38,777 nucleotides of DNA, from positions 175,718 through 214,494 of the forward strand of contig WELA01004070.1 of NCBI GenBank assembly GCA_009602735.1, in the 5' to 3' direction. Source of the DNA: Mesotaenium endlicherianum. Lineage: Eukaryota; Streptophyta; Zygnematophyceae; Zygnematales; Mesotaeniaceae. Of this stretch, positions 22,455-31,862 are shown piece after piece. Position 1 is the stretch's first letter; each line of letters opens with the position of its first letter. The translations under genes were made by a program, and so were the position numbers. Under the pieces are notes generated by a model that saw nothing but the letters and a program-made list of their open reading frames with translations, was not told where the DNA came from and ran no database searches.

Positions 22455-23260
22455 GGCCATGAGGGGGAACTCCACTTAGGATGTGGGTGAAAATTACGCA
22501 CTAATTTATAGGATTTTGAATGCACACAAAATGTAAGTGTAGTCATTTGAATGCAATAAAGAAGTTGTTATATACCATATACATAAATATTATAGAGTAA
22601 CTGTAAAAGTGGAAGCGTAGGAAAAGTCACCCAAGTATGTAATGAAATACGGCAAATCACCAGAGGCCCGGCAAATCTCACGCAAGAAAGAGCAACGAGA
22701 TGTGCGTGATAAGCTACGGAATGTTGTCCGGATGTCGATCTCTCCCATGTCTTACAGGAGCATGCACAAAATTTGGACCAGTTTGGACCAGTATGGACAC
22801 GCTGGAATGCGCTGTGAGGTTGGTTTCCGAGCGAAATTCACGGGCCCTTCAGTGCACGAATGTCGGAACATCTTTTGACCTTTCAGCTGGTCAAAGGGGT
22901 CAACGCTTGGATCTGCGACTGATAACGTGGCAATACAAGTTCAAAATGAGCTGAAATTGGCTAAAATCTGGCTAAAATAAGCTGCCAAGCACAGGCAAGT
23001 AGCCGAGCCAAGCCAAGCAATGACTGCCGTTGCACTGCCGTGCACTGCCACATTGAATGTTATATGACACGCTGTGAAGCAATGAAGAGTAGCTCCATTT
23101 CGAATGCCCTGAAGTGCTCTAAGCTGTGGATAATGAACATTCGATCCAGACCAGCACTGGTATAGTCTTGGGATATACCTACAAACTACAGCACTGCATG
23201 CCCCTCCATCGACTCGAGTAGGACGCTGTTGTCTCCAGGGGCAATCTCGCTAGCTAATAT

Positions 23261-23272
23261 ACATATATAGAG
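23261..23272 (+). promoter_or_regulatory. TATA-like element of the DUF1499 gene
   Basis: A TATACATATATA-type stretch lies about 70 bases before the ATG at 23339. A start of transcription near 23295 would make that ATG the first one in the message, and it is in frame with the long exon 1. This supports the chosen start. Confidence 0.45.
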
Positions 23273-23338
23273 GGAAAACAGGCTACGGCAACTGTGCCTT
23301 GGTGTAAAATTTGTGATCAAAAAGTTGCTTTGCACAGC

Positions 23339-26300
23339 ATGCAGCGCCATCTAGCTGCATTGCATTTCGCAGACACTGCCTTCACGTCTGTGACGCTCAT
23401 TGGACTCGGGAATTTCTTGTCTTATCCCGCACGTGTGCCTTCCACAAACAATGTAATGCCTAGATTCTGTTGTCTCGTGTCTAGAGCTGGAAATAGAGAA
23501 AGGAATGGAAATAACCCGGGTATTGGAAGCTCGCCATCACTTAGTAGACATCCACAAATGCATCGACCAGCCTCGGGGGTGAGCAGATGTACTAGAAGGT
23601 GGAAGACAACCAAATGCAGGCCCTTAAGTACTCCGCGTGCACATGATGATTGCACCCCTGGAGTAAGGTCAGGAGAGAAAGACGTGTCTCTCCATGAATG
23701 CGACGTGCCTGTACGAAACAGTGCCCAAGAAAGCCAAGCTGAGCCTTGGAGCCCAGCCAGGCATGCTGCCATTGCCGCACTTAGTCTTGCACTTTCTGTA
23801 GGGCTTTTTGCGGACCTCGCAGGTCCCGCCTTTTCATTGTCACCTCACGCACAAGCGCCCAATGTGGCAGCTCTTGACCTCGGAAGCTCCCGCCTTATCG
23901 TCAACCCTCTCATAAGCCAGTCGACAGACGGACGTGGGACAACACCGAGAGAGCCGCAAGGGATGGACAAGTGGCGGCTCCTTGAGCTGCCCCTCCCCCC
24001 TTTCAGCTTCCCCTCCCTCGATGCATGGGTCCCCTGGTCAGGCCCCGGGGAGCAGGTCATCCCCTCCAAGGGCCTCTGCGCCACGTGCATCGGAGTGGTG
24101 GACGACACGCTGGGCTCGTGCGGCAAGACGCTTAATTGCATCTCCTCGTTCGATGACAGGTACACTCTGCTGCGGACTCGGATTCGCTCCCTCAAGCTTG
24201 CACAGACTGCAGTTTCTTGCGTCCCTCCCAGGAAGCCACCACACATGCTGCTGCTGCTGCTGCTGCCGGAGCCTGATTGCAGAACGCGCAGATGCTGTTG
24301 GTCGTGAGGCGTGTTAAAGGCGCACGCCTTTCACAAGCCTTATGTCGCATCAGCCACAGCTCTGTCACCACGTGAGCATTGCCCTGTCGTTGATCCTGTT
24401 CCTTCTATCTTTCCCCGACCGAGCGAAGCTGGAGAGCTTGGCAGGAGAGCTCGATAGCGTCGCTATGCTTCTTGTTGATGGGTGTGCACTTGGAGCGTTG
24501 CTTTTATCAATGTCCTTTTCAAGCCACCCGAGGACGAGGGCTCGACGACCCCTCATGCTGCCTTGGCTCTCTGTACCAGCGCTACCCTGCAGGCTTGAAG
24601 CCTTGCCCCTTTCTCTGAAGTAAAACAGCGTCAAGCTGCACTCTCAAAGATTGCAGCCACTTAGGCACTTGGTCAAATCCTTGTATTAATCTGAAGGCAA
24701 TCGCAAAGGAGTCTCACCAAGTACGAGTAGGACAGGACTATCGGAGATATCCAGTAGGAGAGAAAGGAAGTACGACTGGAAGTCAGCTGTCAGGCTCCCC
24801 CTCACGCTCTACACGGAGGTGGGGCATAGGCTGTGCGCTTGCCATGTGTCGAGTCACAAAGCTCCGCTGCGATCCTCACGGCCTCATCACCGCGCATCTG
24901 ACGAAAGCTTCGGCGGGGTGCGGCAGAATAGGTCTGACTACTTCGTAGGTCCCTGGGAGTACCAGGGCACGCTCGGGGAGGCCATGGACGCCCTCGCAGC
25001 GGAAATTAAGAGGGGCGACGGCACCCTGGTGGAACGCGACGAGCTGTAAGTCTCGCCTGCCCCCACTCTCGAGATACTCTGTATTTACCACAGTCAGGGT
25101 ACTAGGAGTTTCGGCTGGCCCCCTGCTCGCTCGCTGCTCCGGTGCTGAATGCGGGTCAACTCAGTCAGGGTCTGGACCTGCAGCGGTGTCTCTACGTTGT
25201 ATCAGCAAGCTGCTGTTGGGTGCATCAAGTACGCTGAAACGAAGGCACTGCAGCTGTCTAAGTGTTGTAGAGTGGCTTGGGATAGAGAGGGAGACAGGGA
25301 CATATTCTGCGGAGATCATTGGCAGATGTGACATGTCTACCACTTGTGCTCATGAGTCATGCAAGTGCAATCAGTAAATGTACGTGAGTCAAGGAGCTCG
25401 CAAAAGCTGGCGCTTGCTTTGCCTTCCTATGCGCGCATGCATGCGGTTAGGCTTAGGCAATGTTCCCCTCATAGGCAGGATTCCCCCTCTCTTTGCCCCT
25501 CACCCCCTTCCCCCCCCCTCTGTGTGCGTGCGAATATGCGTGTGCGCATGCACCTGGGGCACTGGGAGTGGGGCGATGTGATGCGCAGGTATGTGTACGC
25601 CACCTTTGAGACCGACAGGGGGGGCATCGACGACGTGGAGTTTCTCTTCAGCCGGCCAGAGACGGACTCCACGGTGGTCCTGAGGGCGTCGTCGCGAGCA
25701 GTGGAGCGGCCCGACTGGGGCCGGAACGCAAAGCGGCTGGAGAGCCTGAGGGCTGCTCTCTCCTGGGAGCAGGTGCCTCCCTTGCCTCCAACGCCCGCCC
25801 CCCCCCCCCTCTCCTGCGCCCTCCTNNNNNNNNNNNNNNNNNNNNNNNNNNNNNNNNNNNNNNNNNNNNNNNNNNNNNNNNNNNNNNNNNNNNNNNNNNN
25901 NNNNNNNNNNNNNNNNNNNNNNNNNNNNNNNNNNNNNNNNNNNNNNNNNNNNNNNNNNNNNNNNNNNNNNNNNNNNNNNNNNNNNNNNNNNNNNNNNNNN
26001 NNNNNNNNNNNNNNNNNNNNNNNNNNNNNNNNNNNNNNNNNNNNNNNNNNNNNNNNNNNNNNNNNNNNNNNNNNNNNNNNNNNNNNNNNNNNNNNNNNNN
26101 NNNNNNNNNNNNNNNNNNNNNNNNNNNNNNNNNNNNNNNNNNNNNNNNNNNNNNNNNNNNNNNNNNNNNNNNNNNNNNNNNNNNNNNNNNNNNNNNNNNN
26201 NNNNNNNNNNNNNNNNNNNNNNNNNNNNNNNNNNNNNNNNNNNNNNNNNNNNNNNNNNNNNNNNNNNNNNNNNNNNNNNNNNNNNNNNNNNNNNNNNNNN

Positions 26301-27399
26301 NNNNNNNNNNNNNNNNNNNNNNNNNNNNNNNNNNNNNNNNNNNNNNNNNNNNNNNNNNNNNNNNNNNNNNNNNNNNNNNNNNNNNNNNNNNNNNNNTCCT
26401 CCCTCCCCCCTCCCCCTCTTTCCCCCCCTCTTGCCTCTGCACGTGGTTAGCCCGGCAGAGCCTGGCAGTAAAAGATGGAGTCCGTTGCGGTCCTCCGAGG
26501 CATTCTGTGGGGAGTCCTGCTAGTTGCTTTTGGTAGTGACCTAAAGGACTGTTTGGTGTGTATGTCGCCGGAGAACCAAAGCCTTCCAGCCAGGAGTCCT
26601 CAGAGGCCTCCGTGATACGATGCCAACTCCTAGGCAATTCTCATTCAGGACCTACAAGTGTAGTCTGCATGTCCGATGCTGGTGCGGCAGCAGCGATTGA
26701 TCGCATTCGAGAAACAAGTGCAGCCGCTTCGGTTCTTGTGGAGGAGGGAGTTGGACATGGTGTTCAACCTATTATTGCAGCCAGGAAGAAACGGGGGGTG
26801 AAGGCATCTGAGGGTGCATGATCGATGTCATCTTGATGCTATTGCTGACCAGGGTGCAAGTCTCAAAATGTCATCGCTGTGACTTCTTTTGCTCTTAGTT
26901 CAAAACAAGGTCAGATCCTATGAAGTGTTGCAGAGGAGCAACTCCTGCTGATTTGCCCTAGGTGCAGCAGCTCCTTCATGGCCTGCTTCTAGTGATCCGC
27001 CTCGGCAGCTGCTTGATAGGGTCTAAATTTAGATTGCTTGGAGGCATGCTTGTGGAGCTGGTATAAAAGCTCTAAGTTACAATGTCAAACTGAATCTTGC
27101 TACTTTATTCATTCATAGGAAGAATATAACTATAACAACCGTGCTGCAAACCTTTCCCTAATTCACTAGTTTGCTTGTTTCTTTCAGAGACACCAGTAAA
27201 TATTGTGTTGATCCCATGTGTGAAGTCTGACCTGGCTTCGTGCTGACGATCTTCGAGGTGAACCCTTGTGCAGATTCCTATATTGCGGAACAGGCAGAGA
27301 AGGCTGGGAATCATTGAATCGCCGTGGGACTCCTTCGGACCCGAAGCGCCTCCAACTTATGACTACAATGACCAACTGGAGTTCTCCAATGCGGACTAA
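23339..27399 (+). CDS. DUF1499 protein, probable thylakoid lumen protein
   Basis: DUF1499 proteins occur in plastids and cyanobacteria, and their biochemical role is not known to me. Exons: 23339..24159, 24932..25045, 25589..25772 and 27274..27399 (1245 nt, 414 aa, TAA). Introns are GT-AG and in phase; the second acceptor is a TAG. The leader is arginine/serine-rich. A hydrophobic segment at about residues 142-165 (AAIAALSLALSVGLFADLAG) is followed by a likely AQA cleavage site near 173, as in bipartite lumen-targeting leaders. No twin arginine precedes it. The conserved domain runs from about 235 to 400: CATCIGVVDD with Cys247/250, CGKTLNC, ISSFDD, DYFVGPW, VYATFE, DDVEFLF, VVLRASSR, GRNAKRLESLR, then IPILRNRQRR and ESPWDSFGP in the last exon. 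That exon lies 1.5 kb downstream, beyond a 571-N gap. ATG 23456 is a possible alternative start. Confidence 0.88.
24245..24265 (+). repeat. (CTG)n repeat in DUF1499 intron 1
   Basis: Seven CTG units lie in the first intron of the DUF1499 gene, 85 bases after the donor. Like the tracts in the RAD5-like introns, this one is not coding. Confidence 0.85.
25826..26396. other. Assembly gap (571 Ns) in DUF1499 intron 3
   Basis: The gap is flanked by pyrimidine-rich sequence (CCCT/CTCC) on both sides. Exon 3 ends at 25772 and exon 4 starts at 27274 in matching phase, and the domain is continuous across the join, so nothing coding need be lost. A 264-base open frame at 26558-26821 lies in the same intron and is not recognised. 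Confidence 0.95.
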
Positions 27400-27605
27400 G
27401 TCAGGACTCATTGTCAGTGCCAGTGAGGTCTCATGAACCATACATTTTGTCTCATTGACTTCTATAGTACGAGCAACAATTACTGTTTGGGCAGCAACCT
27501 GGTGATGACACAAGATAGCATGATCAGGTGATGCCAGCTGACTGGATGGATCATCTGGGCGACATCCCTTTCACCCCCGCAAGCTGATCTGTCAACTTGT
27601 ACCAC

Positions 27606-27632
27606 TGTAAGTTGCAAAGGATCTGGGTGTAA
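27606..27632 (+). promoter_or_regulatory. Two TGTAA poly(A) signals of the DUF1499 gene
   Basis: TGTAA occurs at 27606-27610 and 27628-27632, about 207 and 229 bases after the TAA at 27399. This is the chlorophyte-type signal. Confidence 0.45.
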
Positions 27633-27885
27633 TGTTAAAGAGACACCATGATCACCAGATACCTTCACAATCACTCGCATGTTGACAATCACTTCAATGA
27701 CATGCAACATTCAATTGTTCACACTTTTCTATGAACCTCTAATGGAGGTACAAGTGCGTGCTGTCGTACATACTAAGAACATCTTAGAGCTAATTCTTAC
27801 CATTTACGACAAGTCCTACTGAGAGGTTCTTACATACCTGGTTCCATTGTGACTCAACGAGCTGAGAAATATCCTAGAAATACCT

Positions 27886-27890
27886 TTACA
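27886..27890 (-). promoter_or_regulatory. Possible poly(A) signal of uL29m
   Basis: TGTAA on the minus strand lies 34 bases past the TAG at 27924, which is close but usable. Another copy lies near 27830. Confidence 0.35.
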
Positions 27891-27923
27891 ACGTAGACTA
27901 CAACCTCAAGTGGATCTGCCTGC

Positions 27924-29645
27924 CTACATATCGTTAATCATTCTCTTATATGCCAGTTGTTTCCCCTCATCCTGCTCTGTCAGCGCCCTCTCTGTCAGTA
28001 CCTGCTTTATCCTACACATGGACTTCTTCACCTGCGTGAGACATACACAATCACAGACGGGTCAGTGATTACGAATATCACCTTTGTGGAATGAAATATA
28101 CTAACGAGGTCCTTCATACTGCCACAATAGAAGCTAACTAGTGTCCACCAGGAGCAAACTCTCCGGCACATCCACGGACTGGCAGTACTAGCAAGTATAC
28201 CGGAGGGCAAGGTTCTGTAAGACACGTATACCCTGCAAAGTATGCATCAACGGCCAGGCTGAAAATCTCAGTTAAAGACGTTTTAAAAACCCCAATATGA
28301 AAGCGACCAGAGCCTCCACTGACCAGGGCAACAAATGCAGCTTCAATGAACAGCTGGAGTCATACGACGGTTTCGGGCTTGGGGTATGGTTTCAGCATAC
28401 TCCAGAATGCATAAGTCCAAGTTTGAAAGTGGTTCACGGTATTCTTGCATGGCAAACGAGCATGGCAGATGAGTTACAGCTGCCATAGACAATTCAGGAA
28501 ACCTTTCAGGCATTACTCCCTATCCTTGTTCCAGCTGATACCCTCCACACGGCAGGCCACTTGCACCACTTGATGCCCTCCACACGGCAGGCCGCTTGCA
28601 CCACATCATGCATATCACATACATGAGATGAGTCAGGCACATCGATTGAGAGGCCATGTGTCTGTATATACCTTGGCGACGCGGTTGGAGTTAGGAAATT
28701 GAATATTGGCCGTCCGTAGCATGCCTTTCTGCGAGTATAGAAGGTTCTTCTCCTTGAGCAGAACATACCAAAGCTTGTGCAGGTCATCGTATGACTTCTG
28801 CCTCAACTCCCAGGCCTCCCAGCTTCTGCCTGCCATGCACGATCTCACTTGCCCATTAGTATGTGCCCAAAGCTCCAACCAGATCCTCACAGCCTCATGA
28901 CTGCCAGTATGAAAGTCTGGAAACATATAGCAACTCGAGGCTATAAGAATTGAGTCCGGCTTCGCGTTGTTCCACTGTGCACTATTCAGGACACTTCAAT
29001 CTAAGATTCTTCTTATCTAGAGCCTCGATAACATTTCATGACTTCTATGACTGCCAGCTAACCCCCAGAGCTTATGCCACTGCCCAATAGTTGACATATA
29101 TGGGTACAATGAAGACCTCCCACGAGTATCCTCCCCCTCCACCAACCCATTTCAGACTACATCCGTATATAGACCCCAAGTACGTAAGAACTCAAGAAGC
29201 ACATTTTCACACTCAACTCGCGATCAGAGAAGATAAGATACAGCACTATGTCTTCCCAGAAGCTGCTCGCTGCCTGTTAATTGGTACACAACTTTTCTGA
29301 CAGAGAAGCCGAAAATGCTATGAAAGGTCTCACACGCAGCTTAATCCGTTCCAGCCCCACTACTACCTATGAAAAGCGAGAAGTCATTTCCGAAAATCGA
29401 GTCCTGCTTAATGCGGTCAACTTCGCACGAAAATGCATATCCTCTCTTGAAAAGAGGGAGAAGCTTCCGAAGCCTGCTTACATATTCATATTAATGCCCG
29501 ACTGGATACGAATGGCTAGCTACTGACCTGTCTTAAACGGCTCGTCTTGCTTCTTCCCCACATCAAAAAACTCTTCAAGTCCACGAACTCGTCTCACAAC
29601 AGGAGGGGCTGTCACGAGGGACCTCCCAAATAGACGAGCTAACAT
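27924..29645 (-). CDS. MRPL47: Mitochondrial large-subunit ribosomal protein uL29m (MRPL47 family)
   Basis: This protein sits near the exit tunnel of the mitochondrial ribosome. Three exons: 29645..29528, 28829..28672 and 28031..27924 (384 nt, 127 aa, TAG). The phase-1 junction makes a glycine; the second junction is phase 0. Exon 1 starts [22 protein letters not shown], an arginine-rich leader lacking acidic residues that looks mitochondrial, followed by LEEFFDVG. Exon 2 carries the family core: [39 protein letters not shown]. Exon 3 gives [17 protein letters not shown] and the C-terminal KRMIND. The length is close to plant homologues. It is convergent with the DUF1499 gene and divergent from the At4g18490-like gene. 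The exons are so short that open-frame searches miss it. Confidence 0.93.
28537..28606. repeat. Two tandem 35-base units in uL29m intron 2
   Basis: GATACCCTCCACACGGCAGG and the following 15 bases (28537-28571) are repeated at 28572-28606 with about three changes. The repeat is intronic, about 65 bases below the donor at 28671. It is a recent local duplication with no apparent function. Confidence 0.85.
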
Positions 29646-31862
29646 AATGCTCCAACCGCAAAGTCACAATTTACAGGCGTTAATACACAAGCGCACCGAT
29701 ATGCTTACGGCTCAGAGGGATGTCATAGACCATCCCAGACGGAGGAGCAATTGCAAGCGCGAGTTGTGCCGCGACTCAACAGTGAAGTATGTTATTAGAG
29801 GATGATATGTAGTCGAAAAGCGCTCTAATTCTCACTTTAGGCAAGGCCTTTCGGTGTAAGACACCGCAGGTCACCGCTGCAAACCGAGGCATCCCTCCCA
29901 CTCGACTCTATAAGTGCATGCTCGACTTTTAGCTGTCCTGGGCAGTCCTGGGCCCATGCCTGGGCCTGGCTGGGCCAGTCCAGGGCAGACCTACGACCTG
30001 TGTCGTGCATATCTATGTCGGTGCCTGGGCGAGTGCGAAGGTTTCTACAAGTTTGACGTTGACCTGGTTGATTTTGTTGGTGAACCTCGCCCGTGAATTG
30101 TCAACCAAGTTGATTTCCAAGTGTTGTCGGTGCTTGGCTGGACCTGATTTACTCTCCTTCCATGTTATCCTTAACTTACAATTCAAAGGCCGCAGGTTGC
30201 ACACCAAGCTCACTTACATCCTTCTCTTTTAGAAGTGTTCATCAAATTTGGGTTGCTTGATTTTCTTTACAAGTGCATTTACTTCTATACGGGCTCTTCG
30301 CCCATGCTAACGGGTTCACACAAATTGTATTTCGCAGAAATCACTCGAAGCAAAAAAATAGGATTCAAGCTTCCGCTTTACTCTTAGAGTACAAGCAGGA
30401 TACTTTGAAACCTACAGCAACCTATGCTGCTTTGGATGGGCCTCTTGATTTTAACCACGCTTGACAATTCTTCACCGCGAGTTTAACTTTCTGAGTTCTT
30501 CACTGAGTGTTTCCCTTAACAAATGCTCTCGCATAATAGCAAGACAACGACTTCTGGGAACTTAAATTATGAGCCAAAAGTCACCATTTTAAGTGCTCTT
30601 CGCACGCTTGAGTGTTCATACCAATTTCTGCCCTAAAATCTCTTAGCATATCTAGTCTAAAAGGTCTAATAATGCCAGGGATCAATGCTTCCTGGAAACT
30701 TGGTCCGGAGTTCAAATTTTTTGTACAAATCTAGATTGCAAAAGAAAAAGGGATCTGGCTCCTTCGTGCATTGGGAACTCCCTTGTCCTTCACGCCCTTC
30801 CTTCTCCTTCTTCTCCTTCTTCTTGACAATGCAATTTGAGAATGAATCACAAACGTGCCTAGCTTGTGCTTAAGAAAAAGGAGTACCTTTTGATCACCGT
30901 CAAAGCAGCCGAAGGTCTAGGAGTTAATGTTGCCTTACTTTTTCAGGGCACACTTAAATTTTGTAAACTTGAGCACTATCAAGTGACCAATCTTTCAAGT
31001 GTTAAAAGTAGCCTTGCACATGCCATCCTACTCATTGTTGAACTCCGTGCAAAGCATGGCGTTCGAGCTCAGGTGACACTATAATTTACCCAACAACTTG
31101 CTTTTTCCCCTTTAACACCATCAGGTGCACACAATCAATACAAACAACAATCTCCAAAGGTGTAAGGGACATCTTCTCCTCCGTTTGCGCCGTACCAACT
31201 CTCCGATCCACTTTCTTTCTCACTAAGTTCATTGCGGTTTGAGGGATATACTATGTCCCCTATGGTACACATTTTCAAGTCAAATGAGGAGACAGACTTC
31301 CAATTGTAAAAAGTACATGAAGGGCAAACAAATGAGGGCAAATATGGGCAAGGGAGGAAATGAAGATGTGCATGTTTTTTGGGGCATCTGCTCCGTGCCC
31401 ATTTGTGTTGTACAAATTTAAACAACGACCTTCTTCATAGTCAACGTTTTAAAAACTGCAATCACAATCGACCGCAGCAAACCAAAACAATCCGGCCTGA
31501 ATAGGACCTCTGTCTAACTTTTTTACTATGACGTCGGCAAGACGGGTGATCTTCTACCGCGACCCAACGCGACCTCATGAGCAGAAATAAGTACCGCGCT
31601 GTAAACGCTAGCTATAGGGCGATATATAATTATCACGCTGCAGCTGAATCATTTGCTACCTGGACTTCTCAAGTATATCCTACTTCCGACACTGCTTCCT
31701 CCAACGTTGAGCTCCCCGACAGCAGGAAATTCTCCCAGTTTATCACAACAGTGATAATTTGGGCATCATTTGCCCAAACTCTCAGATATGGTGGTCTTTA
31801 CAGTACTATAGGAGTGAGTTGAAGATCCTGAACGCTAACTCCTATCTCTTACCGCGGAACAC
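29646..31862. other. Divergent intergenic region, no recognised gene
   Basis: This is a mostly AT-rich 2.2-kb stretch between two outward-facing genes. A GC-rich patch at about 29936-29990 repeats CCTGGGC words and their complement. A CTT/TTC tract lies near 30796-30826. A TATA-like ATATATAATT at about 31621-31630 lies some 230 bases before the ATG at 31863 and may be the promoter. The 73-codon open frame at 30866-31084 matches no family I know. Confidence 0.45.

Larger units (their letters stand above)
20828..23338. other. Intergenic stretch, no recognised gene
   Basis: The first 200 bases are the 3' UTR of the RAD5-like gene, with TGTAA at 21013. The rest is AT-richer. A clear TATA box (TTTATAAAAGG) lies at 22444-22454 in a GC-rich patch, but no recognised gene starts after it. 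Small direct repeats occur at 22238-22266 and 22772-22791. A plus-strand open frame at 21841-22092 matches nothing I know. The right end holds the probable promoter of the DUF1499 gene. Confidence 0.45.
27400..27923. other. Convergent 3' UTR region between DUF1499 and uL29m
   Basis: The two genes end tail to tail, 524 bases apart. No coding frame is supported. TGTAA on plus occurs at 27606 and 27628, and on minus (TTACA read on plus) at 27886. The plus signals lie about 200 bases after the DUF1499 stop and the minus signal 34 bases after the uL29m stop. Confidence 0.5.

Noticed and set aside
23294..23370. C2H2-like zinc finger (CKICDQ ... H ... H) at the start of the DUF1499 open frame
   Set aside because: It lies mostly upstream of the first ATG (23339) and right after a TATA-like element, so it is probably untranslated. 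The open frame there starts only with GTG.
26558..26821. 88-codon plus-strand open frame as a separate gene
   Set aside because: It lies within the inferred DUF1499 intron 3, matches no known family and has no supported splice partners. It is kept only as a remark in the gap entry.
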